Assembly: GCA_021802595.1 (NCBI GenBank)
Contig: JAJZRT010000181.1
Span: 1-7,326 of the forward strand
Source of the DNA: Pseudomonadota bacterium
GTDB taxonomy: Bacteria > Pseudomonadota > Gammaproteobacteria > Burkholderiales > Thiobacillaceae
Direction: 5' to 3'
Length of the DNA stretch: 7,326 nucleotides
Positions 1 to 6,500 of this stretch are shown here, in pieces (the first letter of the stretch is position 1; each line of letters begins with the position of its first letter). Made by a program: the position numbers and the translations under genes. The notes below the pieces were generated by a model. It saw only the letters and a program-made list of their open reading frames with translations, ran no database searches and was not told the origin of the DNA.

Positions 1-55
1 GCGTCTGCCGCAGCAGGTGGTTGAGGCTGCGCTCGAATAGGCTTTCAGCGATCAA
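1..55 (-). CDS. Partial UbiJ-like (SCP2-domain) protein, N-terminus only
   Basis: The reading frame enters from the ubiE stop and runs off the window edge. A TTG codon (55-53) overlaps the ubiE TGA (54-52) and opens a stop-free frame reading [18 protein letters not shown]. An AAGGG lies about 9 bases upstream of this TTG, inside the end of ubiE, a good ribosome-binding distance, which supports translational coupling. The amphipathic start with an 'LNHLL' helix resembles the N-terminus of UbiJ, an accessory protein whose SCP2 domain binds lipid-like ubiquinone intermediates, and ubiJ commonly follows ubiE in proteobacteria. Seen: open frame, overlap and SD-like sequence. Inferred: the identity, from only 18 residues plus position. 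Another small ubi-cluster gene is possible. Confidence 0.5.
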   Translation of the reverse strand, partial: MIAESLFERSLNHLLRQT

Positions 56-786
56 ACCTTGAAGCCCTTGTGCAGCGCGACCACGCCGGCGGTGAGGTTG
101 TGGTAGCTGACCTTGGCGAAGCCGGCCGCTTCCATCATCGCCTCCAATTCTTCCTGGCCGGGGTGCATGCGGATCGACTCGGCCAGATACTGGTAGCTGC
201 CCGCATCATTGGCGACCAGCTTTCCCATCAGCGGCAGCAGCTTGAAGGAATACAGGTCGTAAGCGGGTTCCAGCGGCTTCCACACCTTGGAAAACTCCAG
301 CACCAGCAGGCGGCCGCCCGGCTTGAGCACGCGGTGCATCTCGGCCAGCGCCTGGTCCTTGTGCGTCATGTTCCTGAGACCGAAGGCGACCGACACGCAA
401 TCGAAATGATTGTCGGGGAAAGGCAGCCGTTCGCCGTCGCATTGGATGGCCGGCGGCGTCCGGCCCTCGTTCAGCATGCGGTCGCGGCCTTCGCGCAGCA
501 TCGAGAAGTTGATGTCGGTGAGCAGCACGGTGCCAGTTTCGCCGACTTCCTTCAGGAACAGGCGGGTCAGGTCGGCGGTGCCACCGGCGACGTCGAGTAC
601 CTTCATTCCCGGCCGCAGGCCCGCCTGCGCCACCGCGAAGCGCTTCCACAACCGGTGCAGGCCGGCCGACATGAGGTCGTTCATGACGTCGTACTGCGCG
701 GCGACGGAATGGAAGACCTCGGCCACCTTGGCGGCTTTTTCGGATTCGGCAACCTGCTGGTAGCCGAAATGGGTGGTTTTATCCAT
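52..786 (-). CDS. ubiE: Ubiquinone/menaquinone biosynthesis C-methyltransferase UbiE
   Basis: SAM-dependent methyltransferase that C-methylates the ring of demethoxyubiquinol (and of demethylmenaquinol in species that make menaquinone); soluble or peripherally membrane-associated. The product is 244 residues, the usual family length. The N-terminal signature [18 protein letters not shown] lies at about 32-49, the class I SAM-binding glycine loop [12 protein letters not shown] at 63-74, the acidic residue ending strand 2 is D91, LPFPDNHFD is at 121-129, and the C-terminus ends in the typical [16 protein letters not shown] chose the ATG at 786 because [12 protein letters not shown] is the family N-terminus. 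The frame stays open upstream to 867, but those 27 residues are arginine/alanine-rich shadow sequence lying over the palindrome and Pho box. No strong ribosome-binding site is visible before this ATG. The gene is divergent from phoB and overlaps the following ubiJ-like gene. Whether the host also makes menaquinone cannot be seen here. Confidence 0.97.
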   Translation of the reverse strand: MDKTTHFGYQQVAESEKAAKVAEVFHSVAAQYDVMNDLMSAGLHRLWKRFAVAQAGLRPGMKVLDVAGGTADLTRLFLKEVGETGTVLLTDINFSMLREGRDRMLNEGRTPPAIQCDGERLPFPDNHFDCVSVAFGLRNMTHKDQALAEMHRVLKPGGRLLVLEFSKVWKPLEPAYDLYSFKLLPLMGKLVANDAGSYQYLAESIRMHPGQEELEAMMEAAGFAKVSYHNLTAGVVALHKGFKV

Positions 787-814
787 GGCAGAGGGGGCGA
801 AAGGGAACCTTGGA

Positions 815-820
815 ATTCTA
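815..820 (-). promoter_or_regulatory. Possible -10 element for ubiE
   Basis: On the minus strand 820-815 reads TAGAAT, five of six matches to the sigma-70 -10 consensus. It would start transcription near 808 and give a leader of about 22 bases before the ubiE ATG. No convincing -35 hexamer is found 16-18 bases upstream, so this is a tentative assignment. The palindrome at 821-836 occupies the expected spacer. Confidence 0.25.
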
Positions 821-836
821 CCAGCGCACGCGCTGG
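821..836. repeat. Perfect inverted repeat (possible operator) upstream of ubiE
   Basis: CCAGCGC-AC-GCGCTGG is a perfect inverted repeat with 7-base arms and a 2-base centre. It directly abuts the candidate ubiE -10 element (815-820) and lies 25 bases before the phoB-side Pho box. The 2-base centre is too tight for a good RNA hairpin and no T-tract follows on either strand, so a dimeric regulator's operator fits better than a terminator. No regulator can be named; GC-rich palindromes of this size can also arise by chance. Confidence 0.35.
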
Positions 837-860
837 CGCGGATTCTGACGGGCCTGTCCG

Positions 861-889
861 ATGTCATAAATCAGTCATACTGCTGTCAT
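861..889 (+). promoter_or_regulatory. Pho box: three tandem PhoB half-sites upstream of phoB
   Basis: Three copies of a 7-base PhoB half-site start at 861 (ATGTCAT), 872 (CAGTCAT) and 883 (CTGTCAT), exactly 11 bases apart, separated by AT-containing 4-base spacers. The first two form an 18-base box (ATGTCATAAATCAGTCAT) very close to the known enterobacterial Pho box consensus CTGTCATAAA-T-CTGTCAT. PhoB dimers bind such head-to-tail sites and take the place of a -35 element. CATAGT (887-892), overlapping the third half-site, is a possible -10 about 8 bases after the 18-base box, which would start transcription near 899. The phoB ATG follows at 925. This predicts that PhoB activates its own operon under phosphate limitation. 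The site sits 75 bases from the ubiE start, so an effect on ubiE is possible but unsupported. Confidence 0.82.
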
Positions 890-924
890 AGTATGGCCAC
901 CACCCAAACAATGCTGGAATCACC

Positions 925-1617
925 ATGGCTGCCAATATCCTGCTGGTCGAAGACGAACCCGGAATCCAGGAACTGCTGAAGTTCAATCTGGCGCAGGCCG
1001 GCCATCAGGTCACCGCCGCCGGCGATGCCGAGCATGCGCTGAAATTTCTCAAGAACACCTTGCCCGACGTCATCCTGCTCGACTGGATGCTGCCCGGCAT
1101 GTCGGGGATCGACCTGTGCAAGCGCCTGCGCAGCGACGAGCGCTACCAGCCGATTCCCATCATCATGCTGACGGCGCGTGGCGAGGAGCGCGACAAGGTG
1201 CTGGGGCTGGATACCGGCGCCGACGACTACATCACCAAGCCGTTCTCGCCGCGTGAACTGGTATCGCGCATCAAGGCCGTGCTGCGCCGCCGCGCGCCGC
1301 AGATGACCGACGAGCCGGTGGAGATCAACGGCCTGAAACTCGACCCCACCAGCCATCGGGTGCAGGGCAAGGGGCAGGCACTGGAACTGGGGCCCACCGA
1401 GTTCCGCCTGCTGCACTTCTTCATGACCCATCCGGAGCGCGTCTATTCGCGCACCCAGTTGCTCGACCAGGTATGGGGCGACGACGTGTTCGTGGAAGAA
1501 CGCACGGTCGATGTCCACATCCGCCGCCTGCGCCTGGCGCTGGAGCCGTCCGGCCATTCCGAACTGATCCAGACCGTGCGCGGCTCGGGCTACCGCTTTT
1601 CGGCCGACGTGGGATAA
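925..1617 (+). CDS. phoB: Phosphate regulon response regulator PhoB
   Basis: OmpR-family transcription factor that, once phosphorylated by PhoR, binds Pho boxes and recruits sigma-70 polymerase at phosphate-starvation genes. The product is 230 residues, the normal PhoB length. The receiver domain spans about 1-122 with acidic pocket E9/D10, phospho-acceptor D53 (in LLDWMLPG), T83 and K105 all present. The C-terminal winged-helix domain (about 130-228) has the LGPTEFRLL strand-turn, the [14 protein letters not shown] recognition helix at about 193-206 and the terminal TVRGSGYRF hairpin. 'DWMLPG' and '[23 protein letters not shown]' match PhoB better than other OmpR-type regulators. The ATG at 925 has a GGA six bases upstream (916-918). 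phoR follows 29 bases after the TAA, so the two are almost certainly co-transcribed, and the upstream Pho box argues for autoregulation. Confidence 0.96.
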   Translation: MAANILLVEDEPGIQELLKFNLAQAGHQVTAAGDAEHALKFLKNTLPDVILLDWMLPGMSGIDLCKRLRSDERYQPIPIIMLTARGEERDKVLGLDTGADDYITKPFSPRELVSRIKAVLRRRAPQMTDEPVEINGLKLDPTSHRVQGKGQALELGPTEFRLLHFFMTHPERVYSRTQLLDQVWGDDVFVEERTVDVHIRRLRLALEPSGHSELIQTVRGSGYRFSADVG

Positions 1618-1646
1618 TCCGCCTACCGGGTTTTTGGGCAGCAAGC

Positions 1647-2993
1647 ATGGGTTTCTGGTGGCGTCCGCTCAGTGTGCTGGCCAGCGTATTGCTGGTGGCA
1701 CTGGTTCTATGGGCGGGGTCCGGCTGGGTGGCGGCGCTGGGGTTTCTGGCCGGCATCCAGGCCTTCGTCATGCTGCGCCGTCTGTGGCAGGAATTCCGCC
1801 TGGCGCGCTGGCTGGAAAACCCGGACGAAGTCGATCCGCCCGACGCCACCGGCACCTGGGGCGACATCTTCTATCGCCTGCAGAAACTTCAGAAACGCCA
1901 GAAAGCCAGCCGCGGCCAGCTCACCTCCGCGCTCGAGCAGTTCGAGCATGCCGCGATGGCGGTGCCCGACGGCATGGTGATTCTCAATCGCAGCGAGCAG
2001 ATCGAATGGTGCAACCCTGCCTCGCGCAAATACATGGGGCTGGACTGCGAGCGCGATCGCGGCCAGTTCATCCGTTACCTGCTGCGGCAGGCGCAGTTCC
2101 TGGATTTTCTCGACGCCGCCGATTTCTCGCGGCGCCTCGTCTGCAAATCGCCGGTCAACCGCGAACTCACCCTGTCCCTGCAGCTGGTGCCATTCGGCGA
2201 GTCGCAAAAGCTGCTGGTCGCCCGCGACATCACCGACCTCGAGCGCGTCGATGCGATGCGTCGCGACTTCATCGCCAATGTCTCGCATGAGCTGCGCACG
2301 CCGCTGACGGTCGTCGGCGGTTTTGTCGAAACCCTGGCCGATGCGCATGACCTGCCCGCCGCCGAGACACGCCGCTATTTCGACCTGATGCTCGACCATA
2401 CCCGTCGCATGCAGCATCTGCTGGACGATCTGCTGACCCTGTCGCGATTGGAAAGCGCCGACCACAGCCTCAAGGATGAGCCCGTCAACGTTCCCGAGCT
2501 GGCGCAGGCGCTGAAAGCCGAGGCCGAGTCGCTGAGCCGCGGACGGCATCAGGTCAGCCTGCAACTCGACAGCGCCGCCTGGCTGAAGGGCAACTTGCAG
2601 GAGATCCGCAGCGCGCTGGGAAATCTGGTGTCGAATGCGGTGCGCTACACCCCTGAGGGTGGCGAGATCGCCCTGGCCTGGCGCGAGCGCGCAGGCGAGG
2701 GCGTGTTTTCCGTGAACGATACCGGCGAAGGCATTGCCGCCGAGCACCTTCCGCGCCTGACCGAGCGCTTCTACCGCGTCGATCGCAGCCGTTCGCGCGA
2801 AACCGGCGGCACCGGGCTGGGGCTCGCCATCGTCAAGCATGTGCTCACCCGCCACGGCGCGCGGCTGGAGATCCAGTCCACGCCGGGCAAGGGCAGCACC
2901 TTCTCCGCAGTCTTCCCGGCCGCCCGTCTGCAGCGCGCGCCGGAAGGCGGCATGGTCATTCCGTTTCCCGAGCGCGGGCAAGCCGTCGGGTGA
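1647..2993 (+). CDS. phoR: Phosphate regulon sensor histidine kinase PhoR
   Basis: Membrane-anchored kinase/phosphatase partner of PhoB; in the known system it takes its signal from the Pst transporter and PhoU rather than from a large periplasmic sensor. The product is 448 residues. Two hydrophobic segments (about 7-24 and 27-43) are separated by only a few residues, so there is almost no periplasmic loop, as in classical PhoR. A basic linker leads to a PAS domain (about 95-197; GMVILNRSEQIEWCNPAS at its start). The DHp helix carries the autophosphorylated H214 in FIANVSHELRTPL. The ATPase domain has the N box around N326/N330, G1 DTGEG (358-362), the F box near ERFYRVDRSRS (373-383) and G2 GGTGLGL (387-393). 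I chose the ATG at 1647 because MGFWWRPLSV opens the first membrane helix. The frame is open upstream to 1473, but that lies inside phoB in another frame. A GGG 8 bases upstream is a weak ribosome-binding site. All catalytic motifs are intact. Confidence 0.95.
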   Translation: MGFWWRPLSVLASVLLVALVLWAGSGWVAALGFLAGIQAFVMLRRLWQEFRLARWLENPDEVDPPDATGTWGDIFYRLQKLQKRQKASRGQLTSALEQFEHAAMAVPDGMVILNRSEQIEWCNPASRKYMGLDCERDRGQFIRYLLRQAQFLDFLDAADFSRRLVCKSPVNRELTLSLQLVPFGESQKLLVARDITDLERVDAMRRDFIANVSHELRTPLTVVGGFVETLADAHDLPAAETRRYFDLMLDHTRRMQHLLDDLLTLSRLESADHSLKDEPVNVPELAQALKAEAESLSRGRHQVSLQLDSAAWLKGNLQEIRSALGNLVSNAVRYTPEGGEIALAWRERAGEGVFSVNDTGEGIAAEHLPRLTERFYRVDRSRSRETGGTGLGLAIVKHVLTRHGARLEIQSTPGKGSTFSAVFPAARLQRAPEGGMVIPFPERGQAVG

Positions 2994-2994
2994 G

Positions 2995-3081
2995 CGTGGT
3001 TCTTGACGCATACGATTCCGCACGCGTTACAGCGCGTAGCGGATCGGAGTCCTTTAGGGCTTCAGCGTCTTTAGAACCACG
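2995..3081. other. Structured intergenic element: nested inverted repeats foldable as a three-way junction
   Basis: This 87-base segment starts two bases after the phoR stop. Outer arms CGTGGTTCT (2995-3003) and AGAACCACG (3073-3081) are perfect 9-bp complements. Inside them GACGC (3005-3009) pairs with GCGTC (3065-3069). The enclosed sequence contains two hairpins: 3013-3026 with 3033-3046 (13 pairs, one bulged base per arm, loop TTACAG), and 3048-3052 with 3057-3061 (AGTCC/GGGCT, loop TTTA, one G-U pair). P3 forms better in plus-strand RNA because its G-U pair becomes an A-C mismatch on the minus strand. Candidates: a 3' UTR element or processed small RNA of the phoBR transcript, a bidirectional terminator for the convergent genes (no proper T-tract follows on either strand), or a dispersed palindromic repeat/MITE. 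The pairing is seen directly; a function is not. No tRNA signatures or integron attC core sites were found. Confidence 0.55.
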
Positions 3082-3104
3082 GCCTGCCCCTTGTGCGTAG
3101 AACA

Positions 3105-3131
3105 GGGTTCCTGATGCGTCAGCAGGAATCC
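3105..3131 (+). repeat. Inverted repeat spanning the HIT-gene stop codon
   Basis: GGGTTCCTG (3105-3113) pairs with CAGGAATCC (3123-3131), nine pairs including one G-U, around a 9-base loop. It covers the last codons of the minus-strand HIT gene. Read as plus-strand RNA it is followed five bases later by TTTT (3137-3140), so it could be a poor intrinsic terminator for phoR transcripts. The short, displaced T-run makes this weak. On the minus strand the G-U pair becomes a C-A mismatch. Confidence 0.25.
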
Positions 3132-3544
3132 GGGCGTTTTCCCAGCAGCGAATGGAGCGCGACGGCAAGTCGTTCTCCCAGATCGGCCGGGGCGGCATGC
3201 GGCGTGTCGCGCAGCTTCGCGCCCCATACCGGATTGGGAAAATGCGGGTCGTCCGCAAAGCGCGGAATCACATGCCAGTGCAGGTGCGGCACCACGTTGC
3301 CGAGCGAGGCAAGGTTGATCTTGTCGGGCCGCATCACGTCGCGGACGGCCTGTTCGGCCTTGCATACCATCATCATCAGGCGGGAGCGCTCTTCCGGCAC
3401 CAGATCGGTCATTTCACGGACGTGGCGGTTGAGGATCACGCGCAGGAAACCGGGGTAATCCGGCTCATCGACCCACACCACGCGGCAGAAACCATCCTGC
3501 CACAGGACGGTGCCGCCGGGCGTTTCACACAGGGGGCAGGTCAC
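3119..3544 (-). CDS. HIT-family (histidine triad) nucleotide-binding protein
   Basis: Small cytoplasmic protein of the HIT superfamily, whose characterised members hydrolyse or transfer nucleoside phosphates (phosphoramidates, dinucleoside polyphosphates) through a histidine intermediate; the substrate here is unknown. The product is 141 residues. The triad motif reads H87-L-H89-W-H91-V-I, complete. A CPLC pair at residues 3-6 could hold a metal together with downstream histidines, as in some HIT/GalT-like proteins. [16 protein letters not shown] (about 33-48) and [17 protein letters not shown] (80-96) are typical of the bacterial family. The start is a GTG (3544-3542) that overlaps the TGA of the upstream oxidoreductase (3543-3541) in a GTGA arrangement, implying translational coupling. 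The longer frame to 3694 runs inside the upstream gene in another frame and is rejected. The gene is convergent with phoR. Confidence 0.93.
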   Translation of the reverse strand: MTCPLCETPGGTVLWQDGFCRVVWVDEPDYPGFLRVILNRHVREMTDLVPEERSRLMMMVCKAEQAVRDVMRPDKINLASLGNVVPHLHWHVIPRFADDPHFPNPVWGAKLRDTPHAAPADLGERLAVALHSLLGKRPDSC

Positions 3545-6500
3545 AGCAGCACGCGTTCGATGCCGCCGTTGCCGACGCGGGTGAGATAGCTCGTCATCCA
3601 GTTCTCGCCGAGCAGTTTCTTCGCCAGCTCGATCACGATGTAGTCCGGCTCGGTATTCGTATCGTCGCTGTAGCGCGCCAGCCCCTGCAGGCAAGATGGG
3701 CAGCTGGTGAGGAGCTTGACCGGCTGGTTGCCAGTGCCCAGGGCCTCGACCCCGGCGCGGATTTCCTCTTCCTTGCGGAAACGGATCTGCGTCGAGATGT
3801 CCGGGCGGGTGACGGCGAGCGTGCCGGATTCGCCGCAGCAGCGGTCGGACAAGGTCACCCCGCCACCCAGCAGCGCGTTGGCGACTTTCATCGGCGCGTG
3901 GGTTTTCATCGGCGTGTGGCAGGGGTCGTGGTAGAGGTATTTCTCACCGGCGACGCCGTCGAGTTTCACCCCCTTCTCCATCAGATATTCGTGGATGTCG
4001 AGCAGGCGGCAGCCGGGGAAGATCTTCCCGAATTCGTATTTCAGGAGCTGGTCCATGCAGGTGCCGCACGACACGATCACGGTCTTGATGTCGAGATAGT
4101 TCAGCGTGTTGGCAACGCGGTGGAACAGCACGCGGTTCTGGGCGGTGATCGCCTCGCCCTTGTCGGCCTGGCCGCCCGCTGTCTGCGGGTAGCCGCAGCA
4201 CAGGTAACCGGGCGGCAGCACGGTCTGCACGCCGAGCTCAAATAACATGGCTTGCGTGGCGAGGCCGACCTGAGAGAACAGCCGCTCCGAGCCGCAGCCG
4301 GGGAAATAGAACACCGCGTCGCTGTCCTCGCTGAGCTTGGCCGGGTTGCGCAGGATCGGCACGATGGTCGGATCTTCCAGCCCCAGCAGGGCACGCGAGG
4401 TCTTCTTCGGCAACCCGCCCGGCATCGGCTTGTTGACCAGATGGATCACCTGCGCGACGGGCTTCGGGCGGCCGAGCGTGGCGGGCGGATGCTGCGTCTG
4501 CGCCTGGATCAGGCCGAGCCGTTTGAACAGCTGGTGCCCCAGCCGCTGGCTGGCGTAGCCCCACTCGATCAGCGGCTTTCTAAGTGCCTTGATGGTGGCG
4601 GGATCGGTCGCGTTGAGAAAGGCCATCGACGCCCAGGAGCCGGGATTGAATTTCTTCTTGCCCTGCTTGCGCAACAGGTTGCGCATGGCGATCGAGACGT
4701 CGCCGAAGTCGATGTCGACCGGGCAGGGGTTCTTGCACTTGTGGCAGATGGTGCAGTGGTCGGCGACGTCGCCGAACTCGTCGAAATGCTTGAGCGATAC
4801 GCCGCGCCGGGTCTGCTCCTCGTACAGGAAGGCCTCGATCAAGAGCGAGGTGGCGAGGATCTTGTTGCGCGGCGAGTAGAGCAGGTTGGCGCGCGGAATG
4901 TGGGTGTTGCACACCGGCTTGCACTTGCCGCAGCGCAGGCAGTCCTTGATCGAGTCGGCGATGGCGCCGGTTTCGGAGGCTTCGAGGATGATCGATTCGG
5001 CTTCCAGCAGGCTGAACGACGGCGTGTAGGCATTGCGCAGATCGGCGCCGGCCATCAATTTGCCCTTGTTGAAGCGGTGCGCCGGGTCGACCTTGTTCTT
5101 GTATTCGGCGAAGGTCGCAATGGTGGCCTCGTCGAGGAACTCGAGCTTGGTCAGGCCGATGCCATGCTCGCCCGAGATCACCCCGCCGAGGTCGGTGGCG
5201 AGCTTCATGATGCGCGCCACCGCAGCGTTGGCGGCCTGCAGCATGGCGTAGTCATCGGAATTGACCGGGATGTTGGTGTGTACGTTGCCGTCGCCAGCGT
5301 GCATGTGCAGCGCGACAAACACGCGGCTTTTCAGGATTTCGCCGTGGACGCGGTCGCAGGCTTCGAGCACCTTGGTGTATTCGCGGCCGATGAAGAGCTG
5401 GTGCAGTTCGCGGCGCACCTCGCGCTTCCACGACACGCGCATATGCTTGTCGCGCAGGGCGGTGAAGACGGTGCCGCCGTTATGCGGGGCGTCGAGGTTG
5501 GTCAGGTAGTCTGCCCAGCGCTGACGGACCGCGGCGATCAGGGCCTGCGCCTGGGCTTGTTTTTCTGACACCTGCGCGGGGTCGGCGACGGTGTCGTCAT
5601 CCTCCAGCAATGGCAGCGGCGCGGCGAAGAACCCGTCAAGCGCGTCGAGCAGTTTCAGCTTGTTGGCGATCGACAGCTCGATGTTGATGCGCTCGACGCC
5701 GTCGGTGTAGTCGCCCAGGCGCGGCAGCGGAATGACGACATCCTCGTTGATCTTGAACGCGTTGGTGTGTGCGGCGATGGCGGCGGTGCGGGCACGGTCG
5801 AGCCAGAACTTCTTGCGCGTTTCGGCCGACACGGCGATGAAGCCTTCGCCGCCGCGCGCGTTGGCGAGCTGGACAATCTTCGATGAGGCTTCGCCGACGG
5901 CGACCTCGTTGTCGGACACCACGTCGATCAGCAGCACCATGTTCGGACGGGTGGCGCGTGGTGCTTTGGTTGCGTAGCCGACCGCCTTCACGTAGCGGGC
6001 GTCGAGGTGCTCCAGCCCGGCAAGCAGGATGTCCGGATGCGCATCGCAGTAATCCTTGATTTCGACGATGGCGGGGGTGGCGTCGCGCGCCGTGCCGAAG
6101 AATTCCAGGCAGACGGTGCGGGTGTGGGCGGGCAGGCGGTGCAGGATGAAGCGCGCCGACGTGATGAGGCCGTCGCAGCCCTCCTTCTGGATGCCGGGCA
6201 GGCCGGCGAGGAACTTGTCGGTGACGTCCTTGCCCAGGCCGGTCTTGCGGAAGCGGCTGCCGGGGATGGTGAGGATCTCGGGCGAGCCCTTGGGGGTCTT
6301 GCCGTCCGGCGCAAAGCGACGGACCTCAAACGTAGCCGCAGGCGCGTCGTGAATCTTGCCGAGGTTGTGGTTGAGTCGGCTGACCTCGATCCAGTCGGCA
6401 TCCGGCGTGACCATCCTCCACGAGACCAGGTTGTCCAGCGCGGTGCCCCACAGCACCGCCTTCTTGCCGCCTGCGTTCATCGACACATTGCCGCCGATGG

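Noticed and set aside
787..867. 27-residue N-terminal extension of ubiE to an ATG at 867
   Set aside because: It would cover the palindrome and reach into the Pho box, is arginine/alanine-rich, and is absent from the family N-terminus, which begins at [11 protein letters not shown].
1473..1646. 58-residue extension of phoR to an upstream start
   Set aside because: It lies mostly inside phoB in another frame; the membrane helix expected at the PhoR N-terminus begins right after the ATG at 1647.
1707..3023. 438-residue minus-strand open frame opposite phoR
   Set aside because: Antisense shadow of phoR; no family signature, and phoR is intact with all kinase motifs.
3013..3046. Strong hairpin as a standard intrinsic terminator for phoR
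   Set aside because: The stem is good (13 pairs) but no T-tract follows it on either strand (plus strand continues GAGTCCTTTAGGG), so a canonical terminator is not supported.
2995..3081. tRNA gene or integron attC site in the phoR-HIT gap
   Set aside because: There is no tRNA T-loop or anticodon-arm pattern, and no GTTRRRY/RYYYAAC core pair at the ends of the palindrome, where attC sites require them.
2956..3365. Two overlapping minus-strand open frames (about 100 residues each) crossing the phoR-HIT gap
   Set aside because: They overlap the HIT gene in other frames and run through the palindromic element; no ribosome-binding site or motif supports them, though if the element is a repeat similar spurious frames will recur elsewhere.
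3545..3694. 50-residue extension of the HIT protein
   Set aside because: It reads the end of the oxidoreductase gene out of frame; the GTG at 3544 yields the normal family N-terminus with CPLC.
4252..5568. 438-residue plus-strand open frame opposite the FAD/Fe-S oxidoreductase gene
   Set aside because: It is an antisense shadow of a GC-rich gene with clear domains; its translation is low in complexity (R/V/G/D/H-rich) and has no recognisable motif.
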